A DNA stretch of 64,000 nt, taken from NCBI RefSeq assembly GCF_018403245.1, contig NZ_BOSH01000004.1:62001-126000 (forward strand). Direction: 5' to 3'. Each line of letters starts with the position of its first letter. Position 1 is the stretch's first letter. A program made the translations under genes and the position numbers. The notes under the pieces are model-generated. The model worked only from the letters and a program-made list of their open reading frames with translations, was not told where the DNA came from and made no database searches. The stretch comes from Paenibacillus sp. J2TS4. GTDB taxonomy: Bacteria > Bacillota > Bacilli > Paenibacillales > NBRC-103111. This document shows, piece by piece, positions 1 through 9,821 of this stretch.

Positions 1-466
1 TCACAGCGGCAAGCTGTTTCTGACTTTGTTCATAAAAATACATCCCGATCAAGGCAGCCCGCTGTGTTTCTGGGACTTGATCTATCGCTTTATGGAGCGA
101 TTCTATCTGCCATTTGGTAATGGTGGATTCCTCCGCCGATCGTTCTGTCGGAAACCAGGAGGAAGAGCTTTCGACAAGCAATCTTCGCTGATTGCGGCGG
201 ATTCGGTCCAGACATCGACTTTTGGTCCTTATAGCAAGCCATGCCTCCATACTGCCGCGTTCCGGGTCATATTGCTCCGCTTTGTTCACGATTTCCAAGA
301 ATAGGTCATGACATACATCCTCTGCATCCATACGGTTCCCCGTTATTTTTAACGCGATTTGATAGACAAGCGGAACGTAACTTTCATAGAAAAGTTCAAA
401 GGCCTCAAGCGAACCTTTACTCATTTCCTTCAGCAGGAGATGAGCCTCTTCTTGGGACAAAGACAC
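1..466 (-). CDS. ECF-type RNA polymerase sigma factor, partial (3' end beyond window)
   Basis: Reading leftward from a GTG at 466, 155 codons remain open to the window edge, so the C-terminus is missing. The start follows a GGAAAGGTG ribosome binding site. Visible are a sigma region 2 (AFELFYESYVPLVYQ, then DAEDVCHDLFLEI, which resembles the core-binding helix) and the beginning of region 4 (VPETQRAALIGMYFYEQ, the usual lead-in to the -35-binding helix-turn-helix). The spacing between regions is short and there is no region 1 or 3, as in ECF sigma factors. It is divergent from the NEW3 protein/ABC transporter genes with about 250 nt between them. Whether it controls them, and whether an anti-sigma factor follows, cannot be seen here. 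Confidence 0.85.
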   Translation of the reverse strand, partial: MSLSQEEAHLLLKEMSKGSLEAFELFYESYVPLVYQIALKITGNRMDAEDVCHDLFLEIVNKAEQYDPERGSMEAWLAIRTKSRCLDRIRRNQRRLLVESSSSWFPTERSAEESTITKWQIESLHKAIDQVPETQRAALIGMYFYEQSQKQLAAV

Positions 467-717
467 GGTAAATCACCTTTCCATCAAATAATCGATATTG
501 AAGAAGGACAGTCGGCTGCAAGTAATCATTTTCAACAATAAACGGTATTTCTTACCAAGGAGGTCCTTAATTATTTATGTAGCAAAAATGATGCAAAAGG
601 GGAAGTATTTGGTTAAATTTTAAGCTTCTTTTAATGAAATTTTTATCTCCCTTTCATAAATCCGATTGCGAAGTTCATTCGTAGGATAGTTGATAAAGAA
701 TAAAGGGGGAAGAATTC

Positions 718-1881
718 ATGCTTTGTTTTTGGCACAGCAAAGTGCGTTGGGTCAGCATTGTATTAATGGCAGCTATAGTTTTAATGGGGTTTGGCTCCGG
801 ACAGCTGTCGGCAGCGGGAGGAGTGACGCTTTATACACCTTATACGGATATTTCGGTCACTCCGGGAACGACGATCAAATACACCATCGATGTAATCAAT
901 GACAGCGGCAGTGTGCAGGATGTCGGCTTGCGGTTGGAGGATAACGGTGCCGGCTGGGAATACGGAATGACCTCCGGCGGCTGGAAAATCGAACAAATTT
1001 CGGTAAAGCCTAATGATTCCCATCAGGTTAATATGGAATTAAATGTTCCGCTGCAAATAGATAAAGGGGATTACCAATTCGTGCTGACAGCGGATGGATT
1101 AGCCAGCTTGCCGCTGACCGTACGTGTCTCTGAGCAGGGAACTTACCAAACAGAGCTGACAACCGAACAACCTAATATGGAGGGGCATGCCGAGTCTTCA
1201 TTCAGCTTCAGCTATACTTTAAGAAACCGGACAGCGGAGAAACAGGACTATGCTCTTGTTTCACAAGCGCCCCGTGGATGGAATGTGCAATTTAAAGCCG
1301 ACAGCAAGAGCGTAACTTCAGTAACGGTTGAGCCTGGGGAATCCAAGTCTGTGACAGTGGATGTTAAACCGCCAGACCACGTTCAGGAGGGCAGTTACCG
1401 TATTCCAATCTCAGCGGCTAACGGCAATACGGAGGCCAAGTCGGAGATGGAGATTGTCATTACCGGCTCTTATAAAGTGAGCTTAAGTACAGAAAGCGGG
1501 TTATTAAGCACGGAAGTTACGGCCGGCAGCAGCCGAAAGCTCGATCTCAAAGTAACGAATGAGGGTTCGGCCGATTTAACGGATCTGCAGCTCAATGCCC
1601 AAGCGCCGATTAATTGGGAAGTGAATTTCGAGCCCAAGTCGATTCCTAAACTGGAAGCCGGGCAATCGACGACAGTGACCGCTGAGCTTAAGGCTGACAA
1701 AAAAGCCGTTGCCGGTGATTATGTGACCAGCATGAGGGTAACCGCTCCAGAGGCTTCCTCGGACGCGAATTTTCGTGTAGCCGTAAAAACTTCTGTGCTC
1801 TGGGGATGGATCGGGGTGTTGATCATCGCTGCGGTTATCGCTGGAATTTATTACTTGTTCCGTACTTACGGGAGGCGGTAA
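718..1881 (+). CDS. Membrane-anchored NEW3-domain protein
   Basis: A 387-residue exported protein. It has a hydrophobic signal segment (about residues 10-33, likely cut near QLSA/AG) and one C-terminal membrane helix (VLWGWIGVLIIAAVIAGIYY) ending in a basic tail, so the bulk should face outward and be membrane-anchored. Three repeated beta-sandwich units are recognisable by a Trp-containing segment (AGWEYGM, RGWNVQF, INWEVNF), then an acidic or Pro/Gly turn, then a closing G(D/S)Y strand. This is the pattern of NEW3/COG1470 domains. The start ATG follows GGGGGAAG. The ABC ATPase gene starts 3 nt after its stop, so the three genes to 3928 probably form an operon. The protein may be an accessory subunit of that transporter, which is inferred from position only. 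Confidence 0.8.
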   Translation: MLCFWHSKVRWVSIVLMAAIVLMGFGSGQLSAAGGVTLYTPYTDISVTPGTTIKYTIDVINDSGSVQDVGLRLEDNGAGWEYGMTSGGWKIEQISVKPNDSHQVNMELNVPLQIDKGDYQFVLTADGLASLPLTVRVSEQGTYQTELTTEQPNMEGHAESSFSFSYTLRNRTAEKQDYALVSQAPRGWNVQFKADSKSVTSVTVEPGESKSVTVDVKPPDHVQEGSYRIPISAANGNTEAKSEMEIVITGSYKVSLSTESGLLSTEVTAGSSRKLDLKVTNEGSADLTDLQLNAQAPINWEVNFEPKSIPKLEAGQSTTVTAELKADKKAVAGDYVTSMRVTAPEASSDANFRVAVKTSVLWGWIGVLIIAAVIAGIYYLFRTYGRR

Positions 1882-1884
1882 CTT

Positions 1885-2886
1885 ATGAGCGAACCGATAA
1901 TTGAACTGGTGGATTTGACGAAGAAATACGGGGAGAAAACAGCGGTAAACCAATTGAACCTGTCGATTCATAAAGGAGAGATATTTGGACTTCTGGGTCC
2001 GAACGGAGCCGGTAAATCAACCACCATTTTGATGATGATCGGTTTGTCGGAACCAACCTCGGGCTTGGTGAAGGTATGCGGATTCAATTCCACCCGTCAG
2101 CCGATGATGGTGAAGAAAAGAGTAGGCTATTTACCGGATGATGTAGGATTTTATGATGAGCTCTCTGCACGGGACAATTTAATCTATACCGCCAGACTGA
2201 ACAGGATTCCCGCCATAGAAGCCGCCGTCAGGGCAGATCTTCTTCTGGAACGGGTCGGTCTCGGTCAGGCCAAGCGCCAGAAGGCGGGGACCTTCTCCAG
2301 GGGAATGAGGCAGAGGCTCGGGTTGGCCGACGTTCTGATCAAGCGGCCGGAGATCATTATTTTGGATGAGCCGACCCTGGGAATCGACCCTGAAGGGGTC
2401 AGGGAATTTCTCGATTTAATTCGCACTCTCAGCCGTGATGAAGGATTGACCGTCCTGTTGTCTTCCCATCATTTGCACCAAGTACAGCAAATCTGCGATA
2501 GGGTAGGAATATTTGTTCAGGGGCGATTAATTGCTCAAGGAACGATAGAGAGCTTGTCCCGGGAGCTATTTGCCGGTGAACCGCTGGTTATAGAAGTGGA
2601 AGCAGCGGCCTTAACGAATGAAATGGAGGAGGCTGTCCGGGGCATAGAGCACGTTCTGAGAGTGGAGCGCGAGGGGCAGCGGCTTCGTCTTGGATGCGCG
2701 CAAGATGTCAGTTCGCAAGTTGCCCATACATTAGTTCAACAAGGAGCGGCTTTAACCGGTCTATCCAAAAAACAATACGGGCTGGATGAAATTTATCATC
2801 GCTATTTTGAAGGGAGTGATTCGGATGAAGGGGAAGGTTCCAGGATGGGAGCAAGCCGTGCGAAAGCTGCGCGAAAAGGTATATGA
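1885..2886 (+). CDS. ABC transporter ATP-binding protein (ABC-2 type)
   Basis: 333 residues. Walker [10 protein letters not shown] lies at residues 38-46, the signature [13 protein letters not shown] in the middle, and Walker [13 protein letters not shown] before the H-loop SSHH. After the nucleotide-binding domain (about 220 residues) comes a C-terminal extension of about 100 residues, as in many CcmA/NatA-type subunits paired with ABC-2 permeases. The ribosome binding site GGGAGGCGG overlaps the stop of the NEW3 gene. The 3' end overlaps the permease gene by about 60 nt, which suggests translational coupling. The substrate is unknown. Confidence 0.88.
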   Translation: MSEPIIELVDLTKKYGEKTAVNQLNLSIHKGEIFGLLGPNGAGKSTTILMMIGLSEPTSGLVKVCGFNSTRQPMMVKKRVGYLPDDVGFYDELSARDNLIYTARLNRIPAIEAAVRADLLLERVGLGQAKRQKAGTFSRGMRQRLGLADVLIKRPEIIILDEPTLGIDPEGVREFLDLIRTLSRDEGLTVLLSSHHLHQVQQICDRVGIFVQGRLIAQGTIESLSRELFAGEPLVIEVEAAALTNEMEEAVRGIEHVLRVEREGQRLRLGCAQDVSSQVAHTLVQQGAALTGLSKKQYGLDEIYHRYFEGSDSDEGEGSRMGASRAKAARKGI

Positions 2887-3928
2887 ATGGAGAAGACCGC
2901 GCAGCAAGATGGAGGCCGCATCATCCGAGGAAATTGGGCGGGGCGCCTCTGAAGATGGGATAACTCCCAAGGAGCATTCCCCATCTGTGCACCCATTCTG
3001 GGTCATTGTGAATAAGGAAATCGGCGATCACATCCGCAGCTGGCGGGTGGTCATCCTTCTTTCTCTTATGGTGCTAACCTGTATAGGTTCCTTATATACT
3101 GCAGTGGAAGAAGTTCGTTCCATTGCACGCTCAGAGGAGGATTCCTCCTTCCTGTTCCTCAAACTGTTTACCGAGCATAACGGAACCTTGCCTAATTTCA
3201 TTACTTTCGTGAGCTTCCTAGGCCCGCTTCTCGGCATAGGGCTGGGCTTCGATGCTGTCAATTCCGAGCGGAGCAAAGGTACATTGGGACGAATGATATC
3301 GCAACCGATTTATCGGGACGATTTGCTGCTCGCCAAATTTACTGCCGGCTTTGTCCTGATTGCTGTCCTCTTTATGTCGCTGGCTATGACTATGGTCGGC
3401 ACAGGCTTGCTCGCACTCGGCATCCCGCCAACGCCCGAAGAGTTCTGGCGTATCGTTTTCTTCATGTTGATTGGTACTGTTTATGTCGGTTTCTGGCTGA
3501 ATTTGTCGATATTATTTTCTGCCCGTCTGCGTCAGGCGGCAACGTCGGCCATCAGCTGTATCGCGGTATGGATTTTTTTCAGTGTATTTTTTAATATGAT
3601 TGTCCAACTTGTGGGGCGCGCATTGGCTCCGGCGGGAGGTGCAGGAATAGACGACATATTAAGTTATGCCCGATCCATGCAGCTTCTCATTCGTTTATCG
3701 CCAAGTCAGTTATTTGACGAGGCTACCATGACTATGCTCGTTCCATCCATTCGTTCACTGGGCTTGTTAACCCCTGAACAGCAAATCGGGGCTATTCCGA
3801 GCCCCCTGCCCCTCGGCCAGAGCCTTCTTCTGGTATGGCCGCAGGTTACTGGCCTAATGGCGGCTACGATGGTTTGCTTTGGGATTGCCTACGCTTTATT
3901 TATGCGTCAGGAAATTCGTTCAAAGTAA
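2825..3928 (+). CDS. ABC-2 type transporter permease
   Basis: The start chosen is ATG 2825 (AGGGAGTG about 7 nt upstream), giving 367 residues; a longer frame opens at 2786 without a matching ribosome binding site. A charged cytoplasmic N-terminus of about 60 residues is followed by a membrane helix ([20 protein letters not shown]), an extracytoplasmic loop, and then several helices including one with [20 protein letters not shown] and a final helix near the C-terminus. The segment [20 protein letters not shown] is typical of ABC2_membrane_2 permeases of the NatB/GldF kind. It should form the channel for the ATPase at 1885, perhaps with the NEW3 protein. Confidence 0.82.
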   Translation: MKGKVPGWEQAVRKLREKVYEWRRPRSKMEAASSEEIGRGASEDGITPKEHSPSVHPFWVIVNKEIGDHIRSWRVVILLSLMVLTCIGSLYTAVEEVRSIARSEEDSSFLFLKLFTEHNGTLPNFITFVSFLGPLLGIGLGFDAVNSERSKGTLGRMISQPIYRDDLLLAKFTAGFVLIAVLFMSLAMTMVGTGLLALGIPPTPEEFWRIVFFMLIGTVYVGFWLNLSILFSARLRQAATSAISCIAVWIFFSVFFNMIVQLVGRALAPAGGAGIDDILSYARSMQLLIRLSPSQLFDEATMTMLVPSIRSLGLLTPEQQIGAIPSPLPLGQSLLLVWPQVTGLMAATMVCFGIAYALFMRQEIRSK

Positions 3929-3954
3929 TAAGAGCCATGTTATTGTACTAAATT

Positions 3955-3994
3955 AATCAAGGCGTTTTTCCGTCAGAGGAAAAACGCCTTGATT
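3955..3994. terminator. Bidirectional terminator hairpin
   Basis: A perfect 17-bp stem (3955-3971 with 3978-3994) around a 6-nt loop, with runs of T and A inside the arms. It lies between the convergent ABC permease and penicillin-binding protein genes and could serve both. Confidence 0.85.
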
Positions 3995-4049
3995 TAGTCT
4001 TCGGGCTGATTTCGCGCGGATTACCTCTTGCTGCCAGCCTATGGATGGG

Positions 4050-7000
4050 TCAGGATTCAAAATGTACCGGTGCAGTTGGCTTCGATTCTTTATCGCCATT
4101 GGATGCCGTTACTCGGTAATATCCATTGTAATCATCCGACTCGCTGGCGTAAAAATTAAATTCGGTGTCGCCTTTAATCGAACCGATTTTTTGGAACGGT
4201 CCGCTCTCTTTCTCACTGTAGTAAATATTATATTGACTTGCTTTTTCTTTACTGTGATTCCAAGTGATTTGCAGTGCTTTTCCTTTCATGCTGGCTTTAA
4301 CACCGGATGGAGGACTAAGCGCGGCGCCTTCACTGGAACCTTCTTCGCCTTGAGCTTTCTCTTGACGGCCTTCTCCTGGCAAGATCAAGTCAGGATTGAT
4401 GCTGTCGTTGAACACCACTCGACTTGGCGCCGATTCCCGACCCGCTACATCTACGGCAGTGATATAATACCCGCTGCCAAAAGAGTAGGGCAGTCCGGTG
4501 AAGAGGGTCTCCTCTCCCGCCAAAATGACTTTGCCGTTCATGCGTTCGAATGATTTCACACCATCGGTTCTGTAGAGTCTGTAGCCGACCACGTCATTAT
4601 TCCCGCTAGGATTGAAGGACAGGCTGTTCGTATCGCCGTTTCGGGTAAACACTAAATGGCTTGGCGGCTCCGGGGCTTTGCCATCATCCTGCCGCGGGTC
4701 CGTCTCCGTTGGAGCATCCTTATACGCATCTTTCGGGACGTAGGCGCTTAGCGATCTCCGTTTGTTCGCCGGAAGGGAAGAGCTCACTTCTTGAATTCGT
4801 TTCAGAATGGAAGCTACGGACTCCGGACGTTTAATCACAATCTCCTCACGCACCATATCATCCGGCGTTGAGGAATGGGGGAGATAGTTAACCCCATTGT
4901 AAGTTATATATTTGGATCTGACGAGGACATCATCCACCTCGGTCGGTACATACTTACGGTTGAAAATATCAGTAACCAAATGCCCGGAACTGGTCGTTAA
5001 TTCAGTCGGCAGCTTGCCGGACAAATTAGAGACAGTCATTTTAACAATATCTTTGGGCTGTTCAAACTTTTCGGTCTGAAAGAGCTCGGGTTTCTTCTCG
5101 TAAGCGACATCCATAATATGAGACCATACCTGCAGAGGGTGCATAGTACTTCCGTTTTTACTGCTCAGCTTGTATTTGGGCTCGCTATATCCTGCCCATA
5201 CTCCGACAGTGATATCAGGAGAGTAGCCGACAAACCAAGCATCCGCGTCCTCGTTCGTAGTACCGGTTTTTCCCGAAATCGGAAACTTTCCGTAGTTTTT
5301 AAGGTATTTCTTGATGTTGGTTCCGGTCCCGGAAGTAATAACGGTTCTCAGCATGTCAGTCATTAGATAAGCAGTTTCCTCCGAGAACACTTGCGTAGGC
5401 TTGGTCTCGTGCTCATAGACCATCTTGCCGTCGGCGCTTTCGATTCTGCGAATCATGTACGCATCGTTAAAGGCTCCCTTATTGGCAATAGCCGTATAGG
5501 CATTTGTCAGTTCCTCTACCGAAACCCCTTTGTACAAGCCGCCGATAACGCCTGTCTGAGCATGATTATCCTCTTCGGTAATTGAATTAATGCCAAGCTG
5601 TCTGGCAAAATCCCAAGCCTCCTGAATCCCTACCTCATTCAAGAACAGCTTGATAGCCGGAATATTGTAAGACTGATTCAAGGCTTCTCTGGCAGTAATC
5701 AGACCCTGGAACTGGCGATTCCAGTTCTCCGGAATGTGCCATCCGCTCGTTCCATCCTTAAGCACGATCGGAGAGTCATCAATGACACCGCCGGGTTGGA
5801 TGGCCCCTTTTTCCAGCGCAGGCAGGAAGGCGGCGATCGGCTTCATGGCCGAGCCGGGCTGCCGGTAGGCCTGGGTCGCATGGTTGTAAGAGGTACCGCG
5901 TCCTTCGATCATCCCTAGAATAGCTCCGTCTCTATTATCGATCATAATGGCTCCAACCTGCTCGACTCCAGCCTCCGGGTGATCCGGAAGAAAATTGGAC
6001 GGGTCATTAGCTATCGCCTGCATGGCATCATATAGCGTCTGATCAATCGTTGTATATACTTTATACCCTCCGCGGAACAACTCCTGCTGGGTCTCCTTGA
6101 ATGCCTCTTGATACGCTTCTTTATTTTCCTCCTTATTCTCCGCAATTTCGGGGTGTCTCACCGAGAGCAGAACTTCGGTGGCTCTTTTTTCCACTTCAAT
6201 CATCAGGTTAGGATAGGTGGTGTAGGCTTTAACCTGAGGCTCTGACAGGCTCTCTTTTAAATTAAAGCTAAGAGCTTCCTCGTATTGTTCGTTTGTAATT
6301 TTCTCAGTTTCGACCATCCGCTTAAGAACCCAATGCTGGCGTTCGACTGCCCGATTAAAGCCTGCTTCGTCAAATGTCCCATTTCCTTTAAAAGCCGAGA
6401 AGCTGCTTGGTAATTGGGGAAGTCCGGCCAGGTAGGCAGATTGGGCCAGGTTCAGTTCGTTCAGATTCTCTATTCCGAATATTCCTTTGGCTGCTGCTTT
6501 GATTCCATGAACGTTGTAGCCGTTCGCGCCAGTACCAAACGGAACTTTATTCAGATAGGCGGTGATGATCTGATCCTTGGACATAACTCGCTCTATACGA
6601 ACGGAAAGCAGAATTTCCTTCAGCTTACGGCTAATCTCCCGGTCGGTGTTGAGAAAAACTCGTCTGGACAACTGCTGGGTGATGGTGCTTCCTCCGGTTT
6701 GAATGTCTTCGTTCAACACTTTCTGCTTAACGGCCCGGAAAACCCCTTTGAAATCAAAGCCGATGTGATCATAAAAGTTCGAATCTTCTACGGCAATTAA
6801 AGCTTCCTTCACTAATTTGGGAATTTCATCGTAGGTCGCCATCCGCCGATCCTCGTCGGATCGCAGCTGACCCAGCTCGGTATCGTCCAGAAAATAAACG
6901 AAGCCGGTCATTGCGTTTTCTTCCATCTTCGCCATTATTTCTTCCTTGCTCCGAACCGGATCATCTTTAACCAGCGCGGAAGAATAACCAAAGATGGCAC

Positions 7001-7121
7001 CCGCAGCCAAAAATCCGCAGATCACTATAGTTATGCAAGTCCACTTTAGGGTTAACCAGCTATAACGACCTGTTTTTTTTACTGCTGGATGACTGAAAAA
7101 TGATTGCAATCGCTTAAGCAT
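4050..7121 (-). CDS. Class A penicillin-binding protein (PBP1-type) with two C-terminal FN3 domains
   Basis: A 1023-residue bifunctional peptidoglycan synthase. One N-terminal membrane helix lies at about residues 25-48 (TIVICGFLAAGAIFG). The GT51 glycosyltransferase domain follows, with catalytic VEDSNFYDH (Glu112) and GGSTITQQ (143-150). The transpeptidase domain has active-site Ser in SAMK (424-427), SYN (484-486) and KTGT (618-621). From about residue 830, after a Pro-rich linker, two fibronectin-III-like beta domains run to the C-terminus; the usual Bacillus PBP1a/b tail is simpler. It is transcribed alone; an extended -10 (TGATATAAT) lies upstream at 7163. The ribosome binding site before ATG 7121 is weak, so the exact start is less certain than the identity. 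Confidence 0.93.
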   Translation of the reverse strand: MLKRLQSFFSHPAVKKTGRYSWLTLKWTCITIVICGFLAAGAIFGYSSALVKDDPVRSKEEIMAKMEENAMTGFVYFLDDTELGQLRSDEDRRMATYDEIPKLVKEALIAVEDSNFYDHIGFDFKGVFRAVKQKVLNEDIQTGGSTITQQLSRRVFLNTDREISRKLKEILLSVRIERVMSKDQIITAYLNKVPFGTGANGYNVHGIKAAAKGIFGIENLNELNLAQSAYLAGLPQLPSSFSAFKGNGTFDEAGFNRAVERQHWVLKRMVETEKITNEQYEEALSFNLKESLSEPQVKAYTTYPNLMIEVEKRATEVLLSVRHPEIAENKEENKEAYQEAFKETQQELFRGGYKVYTTIDQTLYDAMQAIANDPSNFLPDHPEAGVEQVGAIMIDNRDGAILGMIEGRGTSYNHATQAYRQPGSAMKPIAAFLPALEKGAIQPGGVIDDSPIVLKDGTSGWHIPENWNRQFQGLITAREALNQSYNIPAIKLFLNEVGIQEAWDFARQLGINSITEEDNHAQTGVIGGLYKGVSVEELTNAYTAIANKGAFNDAYMIRRIESADGKMVYEHETKPTQVFSEETAYLMTDMLRTVITSGTGTNIKKYLKNYGKFPISGKTGTTNEDADAWFVGYSPDITVGVWAGYSEPKYKLSSKNGSTMHPLQVWSHIMDVAYEKKPELFQTEKFEQPKDIVKMTVSNLSGKLPTELTTSSGHLVTDIFNRKYVPTEVDDVLVRSKYITYNGVNYLPHSSTPDDMVREEIVIKRPESVASILKRIQEVSSSLPANKRRSLSAYVPKDAYKDAPTETDPRQDDGKAPEPPSHLVFTRNGDTNSLSFNPSGNNDVVGYRLYRTDGVKSFERMNGKVILAGEETLFTGLPYSFGSGYYITAVDVAGRESAPSRVVFNDSINPDLILPGEGRQEKAQGEEGSSEGAALSPPSGVKASMKGKALQITWNHSKEKASQYNIYYSEKESGPFQKIGSIKGDTEFNFYASESDDYNGYYRVTASNGDKESKPTAPVHFES

Positions 7122-7162
7122 AAAAAAACAACAACCCCGTTTCGAGTAAAATAAACAAAACC

Positions 7163-7168
7163 ATTATA
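7163..7168 (-). promoter_or_regulatory. Extended -10 promoter element for the PBP gene
   Basis: On the minus strand the sequence reads TGATATAAT, an extended -10 about 42 nt before the PBP start codon. No good -35 hexamer is visible. Confidence 0.45.
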
Positions 7169-7221
7169 TCACAAATGATCGGATTGTTGCAGAAAACCGC
7201 GAAAAGTACGATTTCGTCGAA

Positions 7222-7250
7222 TTGACAGTCGGTTCAGGGTATGATATAAA
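7222..7250 (+). promoter_or_regulatory. Sigma-A-type promoter of the tyrS T-box transcript
   Basis: TTGACA at 7222-7227, a 17-nt spacer, then TATAAA at 7245-7250. Transcription would begin near 7257, just before the T-box leader. Confidence 0.8.
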
Positions 7251-7256
7251 GAATAA

Positions 7257-7584
7257 AATACAAAATGATACAAAATATGCGCTGAAGGACTGGCGGATTA
7301 TGGCCGCCACAGTAGATGCGTGCTGTCCGCTTTAAGAGAACCGGTGGTAGGTGCGAACCGGTACGCCAGCCGTATTCGAATTACCGTCCGGAGCAGGGGA
7401 AGGGAACGGGCCGATATTTTCGGTTTCATTGCAGCTCCAGTAGCTTCCTGCCGGGTCAATCCCGTTATTTCTTGAAGAGTGAAAGCTCCGGAGACCGTCA
7501 GGTCTGATAATACGGTGCTTTAACAAGGGTGGTACCGCGAGACAGGCCTTCTCGTCCCTTATGGGGATGAGAGGGCTTTTTTCG
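7257..7584 (+). promoter_or_regulatory. T-box leader (tyrosine) upstream of tyrS
   Basis: The conserved T-box sequence AGGGTGGTACCGCG lies at 7526-7539. It is followed by an intrinsic terminator with a 13-bp stem (7546-7558 with 7564-7576) and a T run at 7577-7582. Upstream are the long stem I region (about 7260-7460) and a plausible UAC tyrosine specifier at 7362-7364. Uncharged tRNA-Tyr should stabilise the antiterminator and allow read-through to tyrS. The specifier position is inferred from fit and was not folded computationally. The terminator is 320 nt from the tyrS start, which is longer than usual because repeats lie between. Confidence 0.9.
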
Positions 7585-7612
7585 CATTATTGAAATTCTA
7601 AGTTCCGGGGCT

Positions 7613-7664
7613 CCCCGCAAAGTAATCGGAATACGCTTCGAAGGCTATGCGTCACTTTGTGGGG
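7613..7664. repeat. Dispersed hairpin repeat, family 1, copy A
   Basis: A 52-nt element with complementary ends: CCCCGCAAAGT at the left pairs with ACTTTGTGGGG at the right (one G-T pair), and TTCGAA in the centre. Near-identical or related copies are at 7679-7808, 13364-13413 (left part) and 56770-56819. Confidence 0.75.
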
Positions 7665-7678
7665 GATTTTACGGGGCT

Positions 7679-7808
7679 CCCCGCAAAGTAATGTATAAAC
7701 CACTATCGAAGCAAAGTCAGGAAGAGCGACCGCGATTAGAGGAAGGTTTAAACGCCGGCCCTGTTAGGGTGCGGACGGAATACGCTTCGAAGTCCATACG
7801 TTGTGGGG
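7679..7808. repeat. Dispersed hairpin repeat, family 1, copy B (long form)
   Basis: Begins with the same GGGGCTCCCCGCAAAGTAAT as copy A and ends with the same GGAATACGCTTCGAAG...GTGGGG, but has about 80 extra nucleotides between them. The extra part resembles the sequence following copy C at 13381-13413. Copies A and B fill the gap between the T-box terminator and tyrS. Confidence 0.65.
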
Positions 7809-7901
7809 TTATTTACGTTGAAATAGCGGGGGAATAGCCGGCAAACCGGTTAAAGTTTCTATCAGCGCATTGCGTTATTTATTTGAAAGGGGATGTATTC
7901 C

Positions 7902-9158
7902 GTGTCAATGGATAAATTAAGCAAGGATCAATTGGCAGAAGTAGAACGCCAGTTTGAGCTGTTACAAAGAGGGGTTACAGAAATTATTCCGGAAGACGAT
8001 CTTAAGGAGAAGCTGGCTCGCTCCATTGCTACCGGCAAGCCTTTGAATGTTAAGCTTGGTCTGGATCCATCGGCTCCGGATATTCATGTCGGGCATACGG
8101 TCGTATTGCAGAAGCTGCGCCAGTTTCAAGAGCTGGGACACCAGATCCAGCTTCTTATTGGAGATTTCACGGGGAGGATAGGAGACCCGACCGGCAAATC
8201 GGAAACCCGCAAACAGCTTTCGGAAGAAGATGTTAAACGTAATGCGGAAACCTATAAGGAACAAATTTTTAAAATATTGGATCCGGAGAAAACCAAAGTT
8301 TATTACAACTCCGAATGGCTGAGCCCGCTGACTTTTGCTGATGTCGTCCAATTATCCGCCAAAGCAACGGTTGCCCGGATACTTGAACGCGATGATTTCA
8401 GCAAGCGGTATTCCGCAGGGCTGCCCATTCATATTCATGAATTTTTTTACCCGCTTATGCAGGGCTATGATTCCGTCGCGATGGAAACCGATGTGGAGCT
8501 GGGCGGAACGGATCAGAAATTCAACCTGCTGATGGGAAGAACGCTGCAGAAGGAATACGGGGTCGATTCTCAAATAGCGATCACTATGCCTCTCCTGGAA
8601 GGATTGGATGGCGTACAGAAGATGAGCAAGAGCTTGGGCAATTACATCGGTATTGACGAAGAGCCTAATGAAATATACGGCAAGGCGATGTCTGTTCCCG
8701 ATGAGCTGATGCTTAAATACTACGAGCTGGCAACGGATTTGCCCGATGATGAGCTTAAGGCGCTGGAATCGGGGCTGGCAGACGGAACGGTTCATCCAAG
8801 GGATGCGAAGATGAGGCTGGCCGCTTTGTTCGTGCGAATGTACCATGGCGAAGAAGCAGCTAAAGAGGCGGAGCGTCATTTCGTTACCGTCTTCCAGCAG
8901 CGTGCGCTTCCAGACGATATTGAGGAGAAGCCGCTTCCGCTCTCTGAACTGTCGGACGGACGGATTCGTATCATCCGGCTGCTTGTTGCTCTGGGCATGC
9001 AATCTTCCAATGGAGAAGCGAGAAGAAGTGTGCAGCAGGGGGCGGTCAAAATTAATGAAGAGAAGCTGACGGATCCGAACGGAGAGGTCGAGATTCACGA
9101 TGGAGACATCGTGCAAGTCGGCAAACGGAAGTTTGTCAAAGTGAAATTGGAATCTTAA
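7902..9158 (+). CDS. tyrS: Tyrosyl-tRNA synthetase
   Basis: Attaches tyrosine to tRNA-Tyr. The start chosen is GTG 7902, with AGGGG 9 nt upstream (7888-7892); ATG 7893 is too close to it and ATG 7908 is possible. This gives 418 residues. The class I motifs are present: an HIGH variant in [10 protein letters not shown] (about residue 55) and KMSKS in [10 protein letters not shown]. An S4 RNA-binding domain occupies the last 65 residues. The HVGH/KMSKS combination resembles the TyrZ-like (type 2) form rather than the classical B. subtilis TyrS. It is regulated by the T-box leader. It converges on rpsD, with a shared terminator. Confidence 0.95.
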   Translation: MSMDKLSKDQLAEVERQFELLQRGVTEIIPEDDLKEKLARSIATGKPLNVKLGLDPSAPDIHVGHTVVLQKLRQFQELGHQIQLLIGDFTGRIGDPTGKSETRKQLSEEDVKRNAETYKEQIFKILDPEKTKVYYNSEWLSPLTFADVVQLSAKATVARILERDDFSKRYSAGLPIHIHEFFYPLMQGYDSVAMETDVELGGTDQKFNLLMGRTLQKEYGVDSQIAITMPLLEGLDGVQKMSKSLGNYIGIDEEPNEIYGKAMSVPDELMLKYYELATDLPDDELKALESGLADGTVHPRDAKMRLAALFVRMYHGEEAAKEAERHFVTVFQQRALPDDIEEKPLPLSELSDGRIRIIRLLVALGMQSSNGEARRSVQQGAVKINEEKLTDPNGEVEIHDGDIVQVGKRKFVKVKLES

Positions 9159-9179
9159 AATTGAAGAGGCCCAAAAATA

Positions 9180-9209
9180 AAACCACCCTGGAATGATCCG
9201 GGGTGGTTT
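9180..9209. terminator. Bidirectional terminator between tyrS and rpsD
   Basis: A 13-bp stem (9180-9192 with 9197-9209) with loop ATGA, A-rich on one side and T-rich on the other. It ends both convergent genes. Confidence 0.85.
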
Positions 9210-9218
9210 ATTATTAAA

Positions 9219-9821
9219 TTAACGGCTGTAAAACTCGACGATTTGCTTCTCGTCAACGTCTTGCGAAAGTTCGGAACGCTCAGGCAAACGAATATATTTA
9301 CCTTCGAGCGCCTGCTCGTTGAATTCAACGTAAGCGGGAACGTGATTGCGGTTTTCCAGAGCTCCTTTGATAGCGGAGAGACCGCGGCTTCTTTCACGAA
9401 GGCCGATTACGTCACCGACACTAACCATGAAGGAAGGGATGTCTACTTTTTTGCCATTGACGGTGATATGACCGTGGGAAACCAATTGACGCGCGCCTGC
9501 ACGGGAATTGGAAAATCCGAGACGGTAAACGAGGTTGTCCAGACGGCTTTCCAGCAGGATCATAAAGTTCTCACCGGAGATTCCCTTCATTTTAGTAGCT
9601 TTATCAAACAGGTTGCGGAATTGCTTCTCGCTCAAGCCGTACATATGACGCAGCTTTTGCTTCTCTTGAAGCTGCATGCCGTATCCGCTAATCTTTCTTC
9701 TCAGTCCGGGTCCATGCTGCCCCGGAGGGAAAGGACGCTTGCTCAATTCCTTGCCAGTGCCGCTTAAGGAAATGCCAAGACGGCGGCTTAATTTAAATTT
9801 AGGACCTGTGTAACGTGCCAT
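9219..9821 (-). CDS. rpsD: 30S ribosomal protein S4
   Basis: 200 residues, the normal length for S4. It has the N-terminal [16 protein letters not shown] and a central S4 RNA-binding domain ([13 protein letters not shown] to [10 protein letters not shown]). There are no cysteines in the N-terminal part, so this is the zinc-free (C-minus) form. It organises early 16S rRNA folding and is a translational repressor in many bacteria. It stands alone, as in B. subtilis, outside the main ribosomal operons. The ribosome binding site AAGGAG lies just upstream of ATG 9821. Confidence 0.97.
   Translation of the reverse strand: MARYTGPKFKLSRRLGISLSGTGKELSKRPFPPGQHGPGLRRKISGYGMQLQEKQKLRHMYGLSEKQFRNLFDKATKMKGISGENFMILLESRLDNLVYRLGFSNSRAGARQLVSHGHITVNGKKVDIPSFMVSVGDVIGLRERSRGLSAIKGALENRNHVPAYVEFNEQALEGKYIRLPERSELSQDVDEKQIVEFYSR

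Noticed and set aside
7316..7526. Short frames within the T-box leader
   Set aside because: They overlap the conserved T-box structure and have no translation signals.
8352..9116. 254-codon minus-strand frame opposite tyrS
   Set aside because: Antisense shadow of a conserved gene.
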